A stretch of 64,000 bases of DNA. Source: Solenopsis invicta. Its lineage: Eukaryota > Arthropoda > Insecta > Hymenoptera > Formicidae. Numbering within the stretch: the stretch's first letter is position 1; each line of letters opens with the position of its first letter. The stretch lies in NCBI RefSeq assembly GCF_016802725.1, contig NC_052667.1:20663846-20727845 (forward strand). Direction: 5' to 3'. Below, piece after piece: positions 44,678 through 56,600 of this stretch. A program made the translations under genes and the position numbers. The notes beneath the pieces are model-generated. The model saw only the letters and a list, made by a program, of their open reading frames with translations, ran no database searches and had not been told where the DNA came from.

Positions 44678-45573
44678 TAGGGTAAAGTCGGTATTTACGC
44701 CGCGGGGGGATGTACGCCGCAGCAGTCAGAAAAAATAGAAGAAATAAAGATAGTTTGCTCAGAACTATTTTGTTATGTGCCTTTATGTTATATTAGTATT
44801 GTATTGTAATTATAGTTCTTTATTGTTAATATTAACGAAAATATCGTAAATTGAATTAATTTTTTCACGTAGAAGTAGCGCGATCGTGTATTACCGTCTA
44901 CGTAAAATAATTACTGCAGACAATATAAAAGACATAATAATTATTTCATGATATGTAAATGTAGAGCGATAGTAAAGGATGAAATACAAGCAAGATTCAA
45001 GTGCATAGCTCTTGTATTCTTTATTTAGTTTGATATCTTGTATATTCCACTTGTTTAGGATATACGGCCTTTTCAGCGAGCGGGATTTATGCCGTAATAC
45101 AGACACTGCGTGATTGGAAAGCAGCACTTACTCTATGTTGAGCACTATGTTGAGAACACAATGCGCACTCTGTTGATGTCTGTGCATATTAATTTCTTTA
45201 ATATTGCATTATTATTACTTTGTATACATATTTACTGTTCTTATTCCCTAATAAACTTTGTAAACACATTTTGTAAGTCATTATGTTATTTTATATCATA
45301 TCTGAAAATATTATTTGTAAATTTCGATGCGCCGTGTATCTTACACATGAGTAGTCATAAATCCCGCCACTTTTTTTATATGACAAAAATGTAATGGTTT
45401 TTTTAAGTTTCTTTTTCAAGTATAAGAAAAGAAATATTTCATATTTAAAATTTTTTTTATAATAGTAAACAGTATGAAGTTTTTATTGGCCTAATTTATT
45501 TTCCTTAAACATAGTAAATAATACTTGATAAATTATATTTTCGATAGCATGCGTATATACCGACTTTACCCTA
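44678..45573. mobile_element. MITE-like element with TAGGGTAAAGTCGG ends
   Basis: tagggtaaagtcggtattta at 44678 is mirrored by taccgactttaccct at 45559-45573, both TA-bounded. Inside, ggatgtacgccgcag and gcgggatttatgccg are short GC-richer motifs. The small open frames at 44891-45127 and 45110-45394 have no family resemblance. The duplicate at 62018-62910 lacks two bases near 45089. Confidence 0.7.
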
Positions 45574-45726
45574 AGTTAAATATAGTGTAGAAAATAAAAA
45601 AAGTTGTTTACTAGTGTTATTATAGCTCATACGTCATATAACAAATCGACGTAAAGTCGACTATTATGCAACAGACATCAGGTAACTTTGAAAATAAAAA
45701 GTTGCAAACAATAAAAAGTACGGAGT

Positions 45727-46312
45727 CAGAATTGGGTAAGTTAATGTCTTATGTTATAATTAAATTAACTTAAAATTGGTCACAATTAAATTAACCTAAA
45801 AAGTTAATTTAGTTACGTTAAAAATTACATGAATGAAAAACTAACTGACATTTAGTCAAAAGTTGCGCGGAGATTAAGTTACATATATTAAAAGTTAATT
45901 GTGAGAAGCATTATTTGCATTAAATTAAAATATCATAGTTTCTTATAATTCAATTAATATAAATAACGGAACACTTACAACACAGATTATCAAATAAAAG
46001 TGTTTTATTTATATATATTTTACCAAGTTTATATAAAATAACAAAAAAATATTATTTTTTGTTAAAAAATGTATGTTTTTTACACAAGTAAATATAAGTT
46101 TTTTTGTACATAATTAAACTTTTAAATAAAAAAAAAAATTATTTTAAAGCACATAAACTGTAATATATTGATAGTTAAAGTTAAAATTTATGTGTTTTAA
46201 AAATAACTAATTGTAGTTGAAAATTGACTCATTTAAAATTAATATGTAAATTAAGTAGTTATTAGATTTATGATTTTTTATTTTTTTAACTAGCTCCTAA
46301 TCAATTCATTAC
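45727..46312 (+). repeat. hAT-related dispersed repeat, reverse relative to 43125
   Basis: Begins cagaattgggtaagttaatg and matches the reverse complement of 43125-43529, with caaaagttgc, attatttgcatt and atcaaataaa...gttttattta in order. It leads into a degraded coding piece. Duplicate from 63064. Confidence 0.6.
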
Positions 46313-46314
46313 AG

Positions 46315-46826
46315 AACGAATAATAGAAAATATTCCAGAGGAATATAATATGAGGCTAAGTCGATCTTCGAACATCAATAAGATTAATACGGAAAATGAT
46401 GCATGTCTCGTTTGTGCAAATGGTGATATGCCTATAGGTGCACATATATGTTATATATAACAAAAATTTGTTTATACTATTGATGATTATTCTGCACTAA
46501 TTGGAGAAACAGGGTGTGGTCAGAAACGAATTTGTAAAATTTTGAACTATCTGGAAGTGCGAACGAAGTCTGAGCGATAAGAGAAATAGAGGATAATTGG
46601 AGAGGATTTGCATCTAAAACTTCTCCCAGAGGCAGATACCTTTAACGAGACAATATAGAACAGGATTTTCCATTAGAAAAGCTTAAAAAATACCTATTAT
46701 AAAAAATGATAGTAGCGTGTTGGGGAAAGCAATTAAAATAGGAAATCAAAAATATTCTCTTAATTCATTTGAGTCTGAAACTACTTATGACGTAAATGAT
46801 GACTTAGGAATACATTACAGTTGAAA
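46315..46826 (+). pseudogene. Cys/His-rich transposon-associated protein, degraded exon
   Basis: After an acceptor-like attcattacag the sequence reads ERIIENIPEEYNMRLSRSSN, then ENDACLVCANGDMPIGAHIC, a stop where a second Cys of a CX2C would fall, TIDDYSALIGETGCGQKRIC and, in another frame near 46705, SSVLGKAIKIGNQKYSLNS. Paired C-x2-C, H-x-C and GCGQ..C spacing suggests zinc ribbons. I recall such proteins in ant genomes next to hAT-like repeats but cannot name the family. Several stops and shifts make it inactive. The copy at 63652-64000 runs into the window end. Confidence 0.45.
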
Positions 46827-48314
46827 CGAACGAATAGCTTTGTTTCCATTCATTTGAATTAAAAGACAATCTCGTCATAAATTTATAAGCAACAAAACAT
46901 CACAATCCAAAAATGATAAATAGTTCAATTTTTGCTTCAATCGAAATAAATCAAAAAATATATAGTCATAAATAAAGTGTTATGAATGCAAAATCATAAA
47001 TCTTTATTTCAGTAAAAAAGAAGAATAAAACATGTAAGCCTTGAATGCATAGCCAATGAATTTAGTAGCATGACTGTATTGAATTTTTGGTATTAAGAAT
47101 CGCTATGACTAAAACAGGCCTTTTATTCTTGCGTTGTAATTCTGTCAGTACGTATTATTATATAACTTTTTTTAAAACTTTTTAACTTTTATTAGAACAA
47201 CACTGCAACTAAGAAGCACAGATAGTAACGTCGTTGAAATAGTCACTTCAAATGGAGAATCTATACAACTAACTTCTAACGTCACATTAACAACATTAAA
47301 ACTTGTAATACAACTATTTTACAATCAATTATTAATAGATAGTCATAGAATGATATCTCAATAACCATCTTAAAGACACGTATAGACTGGATTGATACAA
47401 TTTTCGTATTAAGGTGCAAAATAAAGAAATAAATAAGTTTATGCAAAAATTGAACAATTTATTGATTTATCACTTGAAAATTAATATTTCATAGATATTT
47501 CGCTTTCCGTGCATATTTTTATTGCTTTCATTGTTTTTATATACATCAATCGCACGTATACTTATCACAGAAGAATTTTGTGTGGTTCTGATAGCTGGTC
47601 TTATAAATTAAGCACTTGCGAGAAACAGTAAAAGATCATTCATCATCACTCAGCACATCTACGAATTGCAGCACAGAATTTAAGGAGATTAATGTATACG
47701 GATCACATAAATATGTTTTGAAACATTGTTAACAAAAGCATTTATATTACAAAACTGACATATAATAATGTACAGCCGTGAAAAAATTTTGAAACAAATA
47801 TATCATGTAAGGACTAATTTGTACGGAGCCGTATAGATGTTATAAATAATGCAAATAGTTATATAATCAATATTAATCTTTTAGTGGTATTTTCTAGTTT
47901 GTAAAACGTATTAACATTTCACGGAGTTGTAAACTTTTTCATAACTTTGTACTCCTTGGACGAATATAATATATTGAATAGGAATATTCTTGTTTTGATT
48001 AAAATAAATAAAAAATTTATTATAAAATCCTTTTTCTTTATTCCATTTATAAGGAAGAAATCATAATTTATCATTTTATTGAAATAAAAAGAGAATGAAA
48101 ATTTTAATAATTGAAATAACTATTTACAGAAATTTTCTGCTCAAGTTCATGAACAGAAACTACTTCATACCCACAGATATCAATTTATTTTAATTAATCT
48201 CAATAGCAAAAGGGCAAACTCAAATAAATTAAAATAAATTGCAATTTCTATTTTAGTTAAATTTATTTTTATTGCTATGTCAATATTCTGTGATATTTGT
48301 TCAATATATGTATA

Positions 48315-48316
<2 letters not shown>
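46827..48316. other. AT-rich, mostly unrecognised
   Basis: Bases 47190-47370 give a short readable piece (SNVVEIVTSNGESIQLTSNV) that may belong to the degraded gene upstream. The rest is low-complexity A/T sequence without exon or repeat ends. Confidence 0.4.
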
Positions 48317-48379
<63 letters not shown>

Positions 48380-48406
48380 ATATATATATATATATATATA
48401 CATATA

Positions 48407-48452
<46 letters not shown>
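48317..48452. repeat. (GT)n and (TA)n compound microsatellite
   Basis: About 30 GT units to 48376, then TA runs to 48452. Open frames over it are repeat translation only. Confidence 0.95.
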
Positions 48453-48453
<1 letters not shown>

Positions 48454-48455
<2 letters not shown>

Positions 48456-49493
48456 GGTGGTCCTTATTTTGGAATGGGTTTAAACACTTCCAAATTAATA
48501 AAAAAAAATTCCTTAAAAATTTGAGCTCTTAATATCAACTCTAAGATAGTTCGCATGGCAGCCTAAGTTTCTTGAAGCTACCTCATTTAAATCATCGAAA
48601 TTACTCCAGTTTTTTGAACGGTTTCAAATAAGTAGATATTTTTTGAACATAAGTCCATCAGAATGAAATGAAAACGAATGTTTTAACGAGGGTTTAATGT
48701 TGGTTAAAAGTTTAAAGGTTGTGTGTCATGTTAATGACATAGCAAAGCGTGCAGTTAAATTAATTGAAGATTATTATGGTATATTAAAGAAAACCAGAGC
48801 AACAACAGTTTATAGTCCAATTATTATCAGAATATAATCAAAATTATTCTGATACTCAAAAAGTTCAATTGTTGAAAATATGAAAATAGGTTCATAAAGT
48901 TCATCAAAGCTTAAAGCAAAACACTTTTATATTATTTTCCCTTCTTTAAAATTTTCTATTTTTTGGTATAAATAAATTTTCAGTTTTTTTTATCTATAAA
49001 AAATATGTATTGGTCACAATATCAATAAATAATTTTTGTTTTTTATGTATAATAACAAAGTTTTAAGATAATGGAAATACATGAAATTTGTAACCTTCAA
49101 GAAATATGTAATATATTTTATGGTAGAACTATTTATTTTGTAAATATACTTGAAAACATTGACTTTATTTTAATTGAACTTTGACCTCAAATAACTTTTA
49201 AACCAGTAGACTTACCAAAAAATCATAAGACCTTTCTTGTAGAGCGTTAAATTTTCTACAAAAATATCTACTTCTCATAATTTTAGGATCATTTGTAAAG
49301 GACATACTTAATTTCAAAGAATAAAAGAAGTTTTTTACATGTTATTTCTATAAGAAACTTAGGCTGTCATGCGGACTATCTTAGAGTTGATATTAAGAGC
49401 TCAAATTTTTAGGGAATTTTTTTTATTAATTTGGGAGCGTTTAAAGCCCTGGGAGCATAAAAATTTCAAAATATCCAAAATAAGGACCACCTT
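48454..49493 (+). mobile_element. DNA transposon derivative with AGGGTGGTCCTTATTTTGG ends
   Basis: Left end agggtggtccttattttgga and right end ccaaaataaggaccacctt are inverted repeats. Similarity continues inward for about 130 bases (gatattaagagctcaaattt; gaaacttaggctg). TA repeats flank both sides, so the target is TA or obscured. Confidence 0.8.
48686..48883 (+). pseudogene. Transposase-like C-terminal tail
   Basis: The reading KVVCHVNDIAKRAVKLIEDY changes frame once, near 48790, and continues PEQQQFIVQLLSEYNQNYSD up to a TGA at about 48881-48883. VND.A.R.VKL...Y..IL.K.E.Q.QF..Q is the tail of a protein seen in many arthropod transposon-derived genes. I recognise the pattern, not a named family. 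Only this tail is left inside the inverted repeats. Confidence 0.5.
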
Positions 49494-49495
49494 AA

Positions 49496-49541
49496 TATAT
49501 ATATATATATATATATATAGAAAGGGAGAGAGAGAGAGAGA
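49496..49541. repeat. (TA)n(GA)n microsatellite
   Basis: TA run followed by gagagagaga. Confidence 0.9.
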
Positions 49542-50165
49542 GATTTTGCTATTAACATTTTCGACTCAATTTTTCATAAGGAATACGTACGTGGCGGCTG
49601 AGCGTGCGAGCAACCTGAATCACCGTGTATATACGAATAAAAAATATTTTTCTGTAGGATTGCAAATTTAAATCAAAGCTTTCTTTTTTTCTCGCACTCG
49701 TACAGTTTCTTAATCACTTAGCTCTTTACTGAGCATTTCTTCAGAACTGTTATTGGATCTTTGAGACAAAGCTGTCAATTTCTGTTCTACTTTCATCGGA
49801 GTTTTAAGCTTTTTTCGTATCAGACTGTTCCTCTTCCCGTATTTAAAAACAAAATTACTTTTTTAAAAAAGGTGAAAAAAAGGCGCCAAGTGTGTGTATG
49901 TACCCCTTAAATCTTTATTTTTTTTCTACAAAATCTAAGTGATACTATCTTTGTATCCTCATTGAAAAATTTTCCTATTCTTACTCATGTCTCAGACAGC
50001 ACATGGACGTCCGACGCCGGACATTGGGATGTCCATGGGACATCCGAATAAGGTAACTATTAAATAATAATCAATAAATATTTCTCGAAAATTTAAATAC
50101 ACAATATACGATTTTTTAATCACAAAAAAATGAAATTGTTTCGTATAAAATCATTAATGATATAC
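49542..50165. other. Unassigned, with a GGACGTCC self-complementary motif
   Basis: At 50003-50056 gacgtccgacgccggacatt and gggatgtccatgggacatcc form overlapping short palindromes. This resembles the end of a dispersed insect repeat, but no partner end is found. Otherwise AT-rich. Confidence 0.4.
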
Positions 50166-50344
50166 CTGTTAAGGCAGGAGACTTTGGCAAGCATTTATAA
50201 TTGCATTTCTCATCTTCTTCTGAAGAAGAAAAAGTCTGTCTTTTTGTAATTTTTCTTTTTTTCTGTTCGCTAGCTGAAATTTCCGAGTTAAATCCGATGT
50301 ATCTTCAGCTTTTTTGCATTTTTCTCTTGCTGTCATGTAGTTCT
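50166..50344 (-). pseudogene. DUF4806-type gene, charged linker exon with one frameshift
   Basis: On the minus strand a 179-bp block is bounded by an acceptor (gacattttttag, AG at 50345-50346) and a donor (AACAG|GTATAT). It reads NYMTAREKCKKAEDTSD, then in the next frame SEISASEQKKRKITKRQTFS, SSEEDEK and PKSPALT. The order (ARxKCKKAEDTSDL, basic KRKRITKR, then SSSEEDE) is that of the linker exon between the N-terminal and DUF4806 parts of hymenopteran DUF4806 proteins. One base too many or too few near 50281 breaks the frame. It is on the opposite strand and 34 kb from the DUF4806 tail at 16081, so it belongs to another copy. Confidence 0.5.
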
Positions 50345-51074
50345 CTAAAAAATGTCAAAATATAATAAATATTCAGTTTATAAGAGTATACATTATATTA
50401 GTTGCAAGACTATTGTTTAGACAGCATACTATTTTATCACTAATTTCTTTAAATTGTTATTTGAATGTAATGATTTTGCATATATGCATTATATGGCACT
50501 GACAGTTTCTGCATATGTAAACTACTAATTGTGAATTTTTTTTGTTGCACTGATAAACTAGTGTGCCACACTAAGTTCTAGTACGTGGATTCGCCCATGC
50601 ATCGAATTTTTGTGGCACAAAATAAAAAGATATTGCACAGATTCGAAAATCTATCATACACACCCGTGTAATCAGTATTTCATAGTAAGTTTAGCGTGAA
50701 ATTTGAAACAAATACTTATAATATAATATTCTTACACGATCTACACTTTTATATAAAAATACATTTTACTATTTAAAATGCTGATTATACTCAAAATTTT
50801 TAACTGCAACATTTTTTACTCAACTCTTTTGACAATGGAGTGGGAATATGAAATGGCACCTGATAAAGACATAATTTAAGTAATGTATCAATAATAGCAT
50901 GTGCAGTAATTGTAAAATTCTACCATCATATAATATGATAAAATTATAAAAGTTAATACATATCTTTATAAGAAACGTATCAACTTCTGTTTAAATAAAA
51001 ACGTAGCATTTTAAATTGAAAAATTTGAACTCAGCAACACAATGTGTACGTTTCTGATATCTATTTCCAACAAC
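50345..51074. other. AT-rich, nothing recognised
   Basis: If the linker exon is part of a gene, this would be intron upstream of it. No further exon found. Confidence 0.45.
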
Positions 51075-51179
51075 GCAGATTAACTTTGATCTCAGTTTAA
51101 TTTACTCTTTATCTTTCTTTAGTTCTAAGAATTCGAAATAAATAAAGAGTAGGTTAAACTGAGATCAAAGTTAATCTAC
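51075..51179. mobile_element. 105-bp hairpin, 38-bp arms
   Basis: gcagattaactttgatctca at the left is mirrored by tgagatcaaagttaatctac at the right, with only a few mismatches in 38 bases and a 29-base loop. Size fits a mini-MITE. A microRNA-like precursor cannot be excluded. Confidence 0.75.
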
Positions 51180-51507
51180 ATTGGCGGAAATGGGTATAAG
51201 TGCGCTGAAACAAATCACTTTTAATAATTTTGTGAGGGAGAATTATATTTTCTTAAATATAATTTTAATTAAAAAATTGTATTTAAAAAAATAAAAATCT
51301 TTTCCTTCAGTTAGTTGTTATAAAATTGAATATAAACAATTGAACATGATCTGTAATTTTACAACTTTTACGTACACATATTATTAAATACAAATGTATT
51401 TATGATCAGTTAAAGGATTATTTTACAATAAAATGTAAGTTTTTATAAAAGTAAAAAAATATAATTAAAGTTACGATTGTGACACATGAACGAAGAGTGT
51501 GCTTTAC

Positions 51508-51582
51508 CTGAACGGGTCCGGCAGCCGCATAAGCGACCACGACGATGAAAACGATCGCAATCGATGAACCGAAAAGTGCCAT
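51508..51582 (-). CDS. First exon of a small secreted protein
   Basis: ATG at 51582 opens a 25-codon exon reading MALFGSSIAIVFIVVVAYAA then AGPVQ, ending at 51508 with the donor GTAAAG, phase 0. The sequence is a textbook signal peptide (hydrophobic core followed by small residues AAA-GP). A short first exon that ends right after the signal peptide is common in insect cuticular proteins and secreted peptides, but the family cannot be told from this alone. A TATA box and initiator lie ~130 bases upstream. The frame stays open further upstream to 51894, but that part covers the promoter. No second exon is recognised to the left (nearest exon-like block, 50166-50344, is a different family). Not in the duplicated segment. 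Confidence 0.6.
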
Positions 51583-51705
51583 TACGCCGCGCGTCAGTAC
51601 ACTATGCTTGATACCAATGGATGCTGAAAACTTGTTCTTCCGAGGAAAAACTGATCGGCCGCGGCTCTCAAAGACTTGTGATGCACACGATGTGAAAAAC
51701 GCGTG

Positions 51706-51743
51706 GAGTGCCCTGAGTCTCGTGCTCCCATGAAATATATAGA
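51706..51743 (-). promoter_or_regulatory. TATA box and initiator for the secreted-protein exon
   Basis: On the minus strand tatatattt at about 51742-51734 is followed 28-30 bases later by ctCAggg with the A at 51714, an arthropod-type initiator. The region around it (51500-51850) is clearly GC-richer than its surroundings, as expected of a live promoter. Confidence 0.5.
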
Positions 51744-53690
51744 GGGCTGCGCTCCCTCCTGCTAGGAAGGGGTGCAAATGTCGCGCAGACGCGGCGTGTC
51801 GCAGGTCTTCGTCGGTGATTAGACACATCTTTCGTTTCGCGATGCGAACTTTGACGCATACATCAATATGTATACAATTCTCCGCTGCCATCAAAAGCGA
51901 AATTAAAATGTATATTAAAGATACAGTACAGATTTTTAAAATAATGAAAACATTACAGGTTGATCTACTATGAATTTAAAAATAATATAACAAATTTATC
52001 GATAATTTTCTACCCGGATTAAAAATTGCTTTAACAAGAAGTAAAAATTTGTTCTAATAAAAATGATTAATAAATGATGACACAAATCTGATTGCTTTGT
52101 ATATAAGTACGTTAAGTATTCATGATGATTTATATGAAGTTTCATTACGATATATATAGAGATTAGTTGTTCTTTAAATAAATAAAAAATTTATTTATTT
52201 TATTTATAAAATAACTAAGCTCAGACTTGAAATAAAATTTTGCCTAAATCTTGGATATTTAAAATATTTAGACAAGATTTAAATTTTCTATTATTTTTTA
52301 AATTTTAATATTATAACAATAAAAAATAATAACAAATAAAACAAATAAACTATAAAAATGTACTTTGTGAAAAAATAAAATGTTATAAACACAATTTTTA
52401 TAAGTTGTAAAAATGTTTGTAAAAATGTATAAAATTAATCTTCTTATGTAGAATGGGAAACAAATAAATAGCATATGAGCTTATACCTTTGTGCGATGCA
52501 TTTAACAAAATTAATTTTGTTTGTGACGATGAAAATGCGATAATTGAGAGACAAGTTTTTCTCCTCAATTATAACAATTTTAATTAGTGTTGCGTGAAAT
52601 AAAATATACATTTTTTTAAAGATTTTAACCAATTTAATCAATTTTTGTCATTCTTTTATATTTGTCTTCTGAGAATATAATGATTAAAATTACAAATTTT
52701 CTTATAAACGATGTGACAATACTTCACTCAACTTGTCAGTTTGAATGAGTGAGTATTCATCATGTCGTTCGGATAATTTAAATTCTATACGTTTTCACGG
52801 TCTAGAAGAGATAAATGAATAATAAACGTACGTTTAATCTATCAAATCGAACATGTTTTCTGACCAATAGCAATTTTTTGTCAAATATAAAGAGTAAGTA
52901 TTTTTCGATAACACATCAATTAATGTCAAGCTGCGACATTAAAATGATGCTATGAAAACTGGAAGAAGGAGATTAATATCAGAAGATGAGCGCAAAATAT
53001 GTACAGGTTAATTTTACTTAAAGTAATACTTAAAAGCTTAATCAAGCATCTTCGAAGCAGCTAGGATTTGTTGATGTAAAAACTCTAGAACAAGAATTTT
53101 AATAACTCTTGAATAATTTTATGTATTTCTTTCAATAGATTGTGAAATTAACTAGAGGCTGTCTGAAGAGGATCATTCTTGTTTGCCAATGTACATTAAC
53201 CTCTGACTTATAGTTATGATTATTTCATATTGACATATTGGAATGTGATAAAACCCTGACAATTCTTATGAATTCTTTATTGATATCATAAACATATTCT
53301 TAATTACATTTCTGCTTGACATGTGACTTAATAAACAATATATTAACTTTTTCTTCCTTTCGCTTATATTTCTTTGTAAAAATTATAAATTTTTAAAAGA
53401 AAAGTTTAAAATTTAAAAAATTTTTTAAAGGACCCCGCACTAATCTTATGGAAAAACGTCTTTCTATGGATTTGGCTAATTTTTTGATACGTTGTAGTTT
53501 TTTTCATTCTGAACAAATGTCTCAATAGAGACACAACTTGATCATATGAGCTGTTGCTACGGTACACAAACTTTAAAAGGTCCAAATTTAACGTAAAGTA
53601 TATCTATAATTACTAATATAAATTACCAATTTATAATTTACATATATACTAGATATATACTAGATTTTCAGTACTAGCAGTAAATTTCGG
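51744..53690. other. AT-rich, nothing recognised
   Basis: GC-richer to about 51890, then low-complexity A/T sequence with a small hairpin near 52231-52272 (taaatcttggatattt and complement). No exons. Confidence 0.5.
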
Positions 53691-56600
53691 CGTAAACAAT
53701 CTTTAAATCGTTCAATGACTTATCAATCTCAAAACTAGAGATTTCAAGCTTTAAATTGCTTTTCTTAAAATTTTTTTGCAATTATTTTTGACAAAGTTAC
53801 ACTCTCTTGAATTACGCCTATTTTTCGGAGTCAGAATAGGTGATCCTTTAATTTTGCTCTCGAGTGTATAACAGTAACTATTAATTTATATAGTTATTAG
53901 TTATACAAAAAATATAACTACGTTAAGTTAATAGTTACAAATGGTAAAAAGTAACAAAGTTAAGTTACAGTTATCAAGAAAAACTAACTCTAAATGTAAC
54001 TTTGTTACAAATAACGAGTTACTTCCCATCCCTATTATACCCGTCGTTGTAGACTCTTTTCTTCACCTTGAAGTAAGTCTTGAAGCAAGTTCACAACATT
54101 GCGCGCAAAATAAACACACACGTTTAGCAAATACTCTTATTACATTTATAAACATTATTGCAAAGAATATTACCACATATTGAGTTGGTTAAATTGCCAT
54201 ATAAAGTCGCGATGACCTAGATTGATTCTTGGGTGAGGTGGTAATTTTCGCAATAAATTTACAGATTTCTACGCCATAGAAAAATTATATAATGTGTACT
54301 CAATGTGTAAGCCATTACCATTTTATAATACGTGCTATACCACGAAATTATTTTGTGGATCTGCTCCTGCAAAAGAGGCATGCTCGCATCTGCACATAAA
54401 TTCTCTGACTGATTTATGAAAGAAAACTGTTATGAAATCATTACTAAATGATATTTACATTCCGGTAATAACTTTTCTATCCAGTTAGGATTGCCATGAA
54501 AATTTAAAAACTAGAATTTACAGGTCAAAAACCTTAAACATTTTGTTTACAACTCCGGACGCATACAAAAAAAGCATGTAGGTTAATAAAATTAGTCAAA
54601 ATGATCAATGAATAATTATAAATAATTAATTATGTTACATGTAGTTGTACATAATATACGTTTGAAACATAGGATAAAGTTGCCTATTAAGAGATATCTT
54701 TTTTTAATGGCTTATAATTTATTTATTTTATACTATTAGCTCTTATTTTTATATCCAAATTATAGTAAATATATTTAAGTTTTATCGCCAAAAGTTAGCA
54801 ATCGATAATAGTTATACTTTGTTGTACATAAAATTTTTTATCAAATTTGCCGATTTTGCTAATTCAAAAAAGAGTTCCTAATATGAGACACAAAGGTTTT
54901 TTTTTTATAGGAAATGGTTCTTATCGACTTGGACCTTACTCAATTCAAATTAGGCTTGAGACTCAAAATCCAGTTGACCAATCAAATAGCTTTCTCAATA
55001 CTCAAAAACTTTTGTACGTATAACGTTTTTCTCCAAAATATATTCTCTTCGAGATATGTTTCCCCTTCAACTTTTTATTTACGATTCTAGTGATGTAATT
55101 ACAAGTATAATTTTGCCTTAATATTACCGCGCGAATAATCAAAATTAATGGGAGATAGGAGAAAGAAATTTTAAGTAAAGTTAAATGGTTTGGAAAGCGA
55201 GGATGGGTTACAGTGCCTCCGGTTTGTCTATGATTTTGTTGAGGTCTCGCGTGGATCTTAAGATTGTCTTGCCGGACATCATTTTTAGTAAGTTGTATTT
55301 TAAAAGCTTGCCATCAGAAGTCTATGAATAGAAGCTCTTACCGTTGTGCGTAAAAGAAGAGAAAAGAGAGAGAATGAGCGCGTGTGAGTGTGTGCGCGTG
55401 TTTTAACGCGATCTAAAAGAATTAAGAAGAAACTTTGTGAGTATAAGAGTTTGATAGAAATGTTTCGTCGAGGATTCGAGAAGTCTCGTCTCTTTCTTTA
55501 TTTGAAAGGTTTAGCGATCTTGAAAGGAGTGTAGATTGGAGGAGCGAGTCGACGAAGGCGCTATGCGAGCGGGCTCGGGAGCGCGCACTTGCGTCTCGCT
55601 TTTTAGAAGAAAGAATTAGAATTTTACAGCACGAACCATTTTTTAATCGATCTTGAATTTTCAGAAGACTCTAGCAGTTGTAATTTTCATGGGATTTTAA
55701 TATAGTGCGACGGAGTGCAAGCCGAGAGTGAGTGTAAATGATTTCTAGATTGAAATTAATAAGTTCATTAAAGATACTATTTTTAATGGTCTTGCAAAGA
55801 TAGACGAATTTATCGTACGAGAGTCGCGAGAAGGGCGCGCCCGCGCGCACCGGTGTCGCGACGAAAATTATTCCGAGATCCTTTAAAAATTCCTGTAGGC
55901 TACAACTCTTGAGCTATATTAATTTTGATTTGACAGGATGATACTGCCAATTTTTATGAATCGTTACGTTACTGAAAAGTTTAAGTTTTGATATTGCTTT
56001 TAGGTGAAATTAATTTTTATACTTTGGTCGTTTATAATGCTCTCAGTTCTCTCGTTTTTCTAATTGCGCGTGCATAGTAGGATATAGTAGGGTAGACGCT
56101 CTACAAAAGTGCACGTTGAAGTTTGCAAGTTCATTATTTCTACCATGAGAAAACTATTTTTCTTTATGACTGAATAAATCTTGGGACTCGAGCGTTGTGT
56201 ATCGCATTCCGCGCATTATTTCCGATTTAATTAAATTTGTATTTTGACTAGTGATCTCAGGTTTGCATGTACGGTGCGATAGCACCTAGCACACGCAATC
56301 ATCACGCGATCACCGGTTTACTATTTTGTCATTATTCTGTTAATATTTTTATTGAAAAATGTTATAAAATTTAGAGCGGTTATGTGATGCTATTATAATT
56401 CTAGATTTGACGTGGCTATTTATGTTACATTATCTCTATGTGTCGAAATTTGTTTCTGTAATTTTCTCTATAAGGTTTAAAGTTACGTTAACAAATGCAT
56501 GCGGATGGTGCGAAAAGTTAGGGGGAAATTTTCGGCACCAGACGTAACAAGGCCTAACTTCAAATCCACATAATTGCTAGTAAAAATTTGTAAAAAAGTA

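Larger units (their letters stand above)
36351..46663 (+). repeat. Segmental duplication, copy 1
   Basis: Matches 53691-64000 in direct orientation. The break is sharp: bases left of 36351/53691 are unrelated. By eye I count about 20 substitutions and four short indels (near 39256, 41040, 45088, 45451) over 10.3 kb, i.e. well above 99 percent identity. The end is not seen because the second copy is cut by the window. The copies are separated by 7.0 kb of single-copy sequence. Confidence 0.95.

Noticed and set aside
48272..48532. 86- and 68-codon open frames of Val-Cys and Tyr-Ile repeats
   Set aside because: Pure translation of the (GT)n(TA)n microsatellite.
51583..51894. N-terminal extension of the 158-codon minus-strand frame
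   Set aside because: It runs through the TATA box and initiator; the ATG at 51582 with its signal peptide is the better start.
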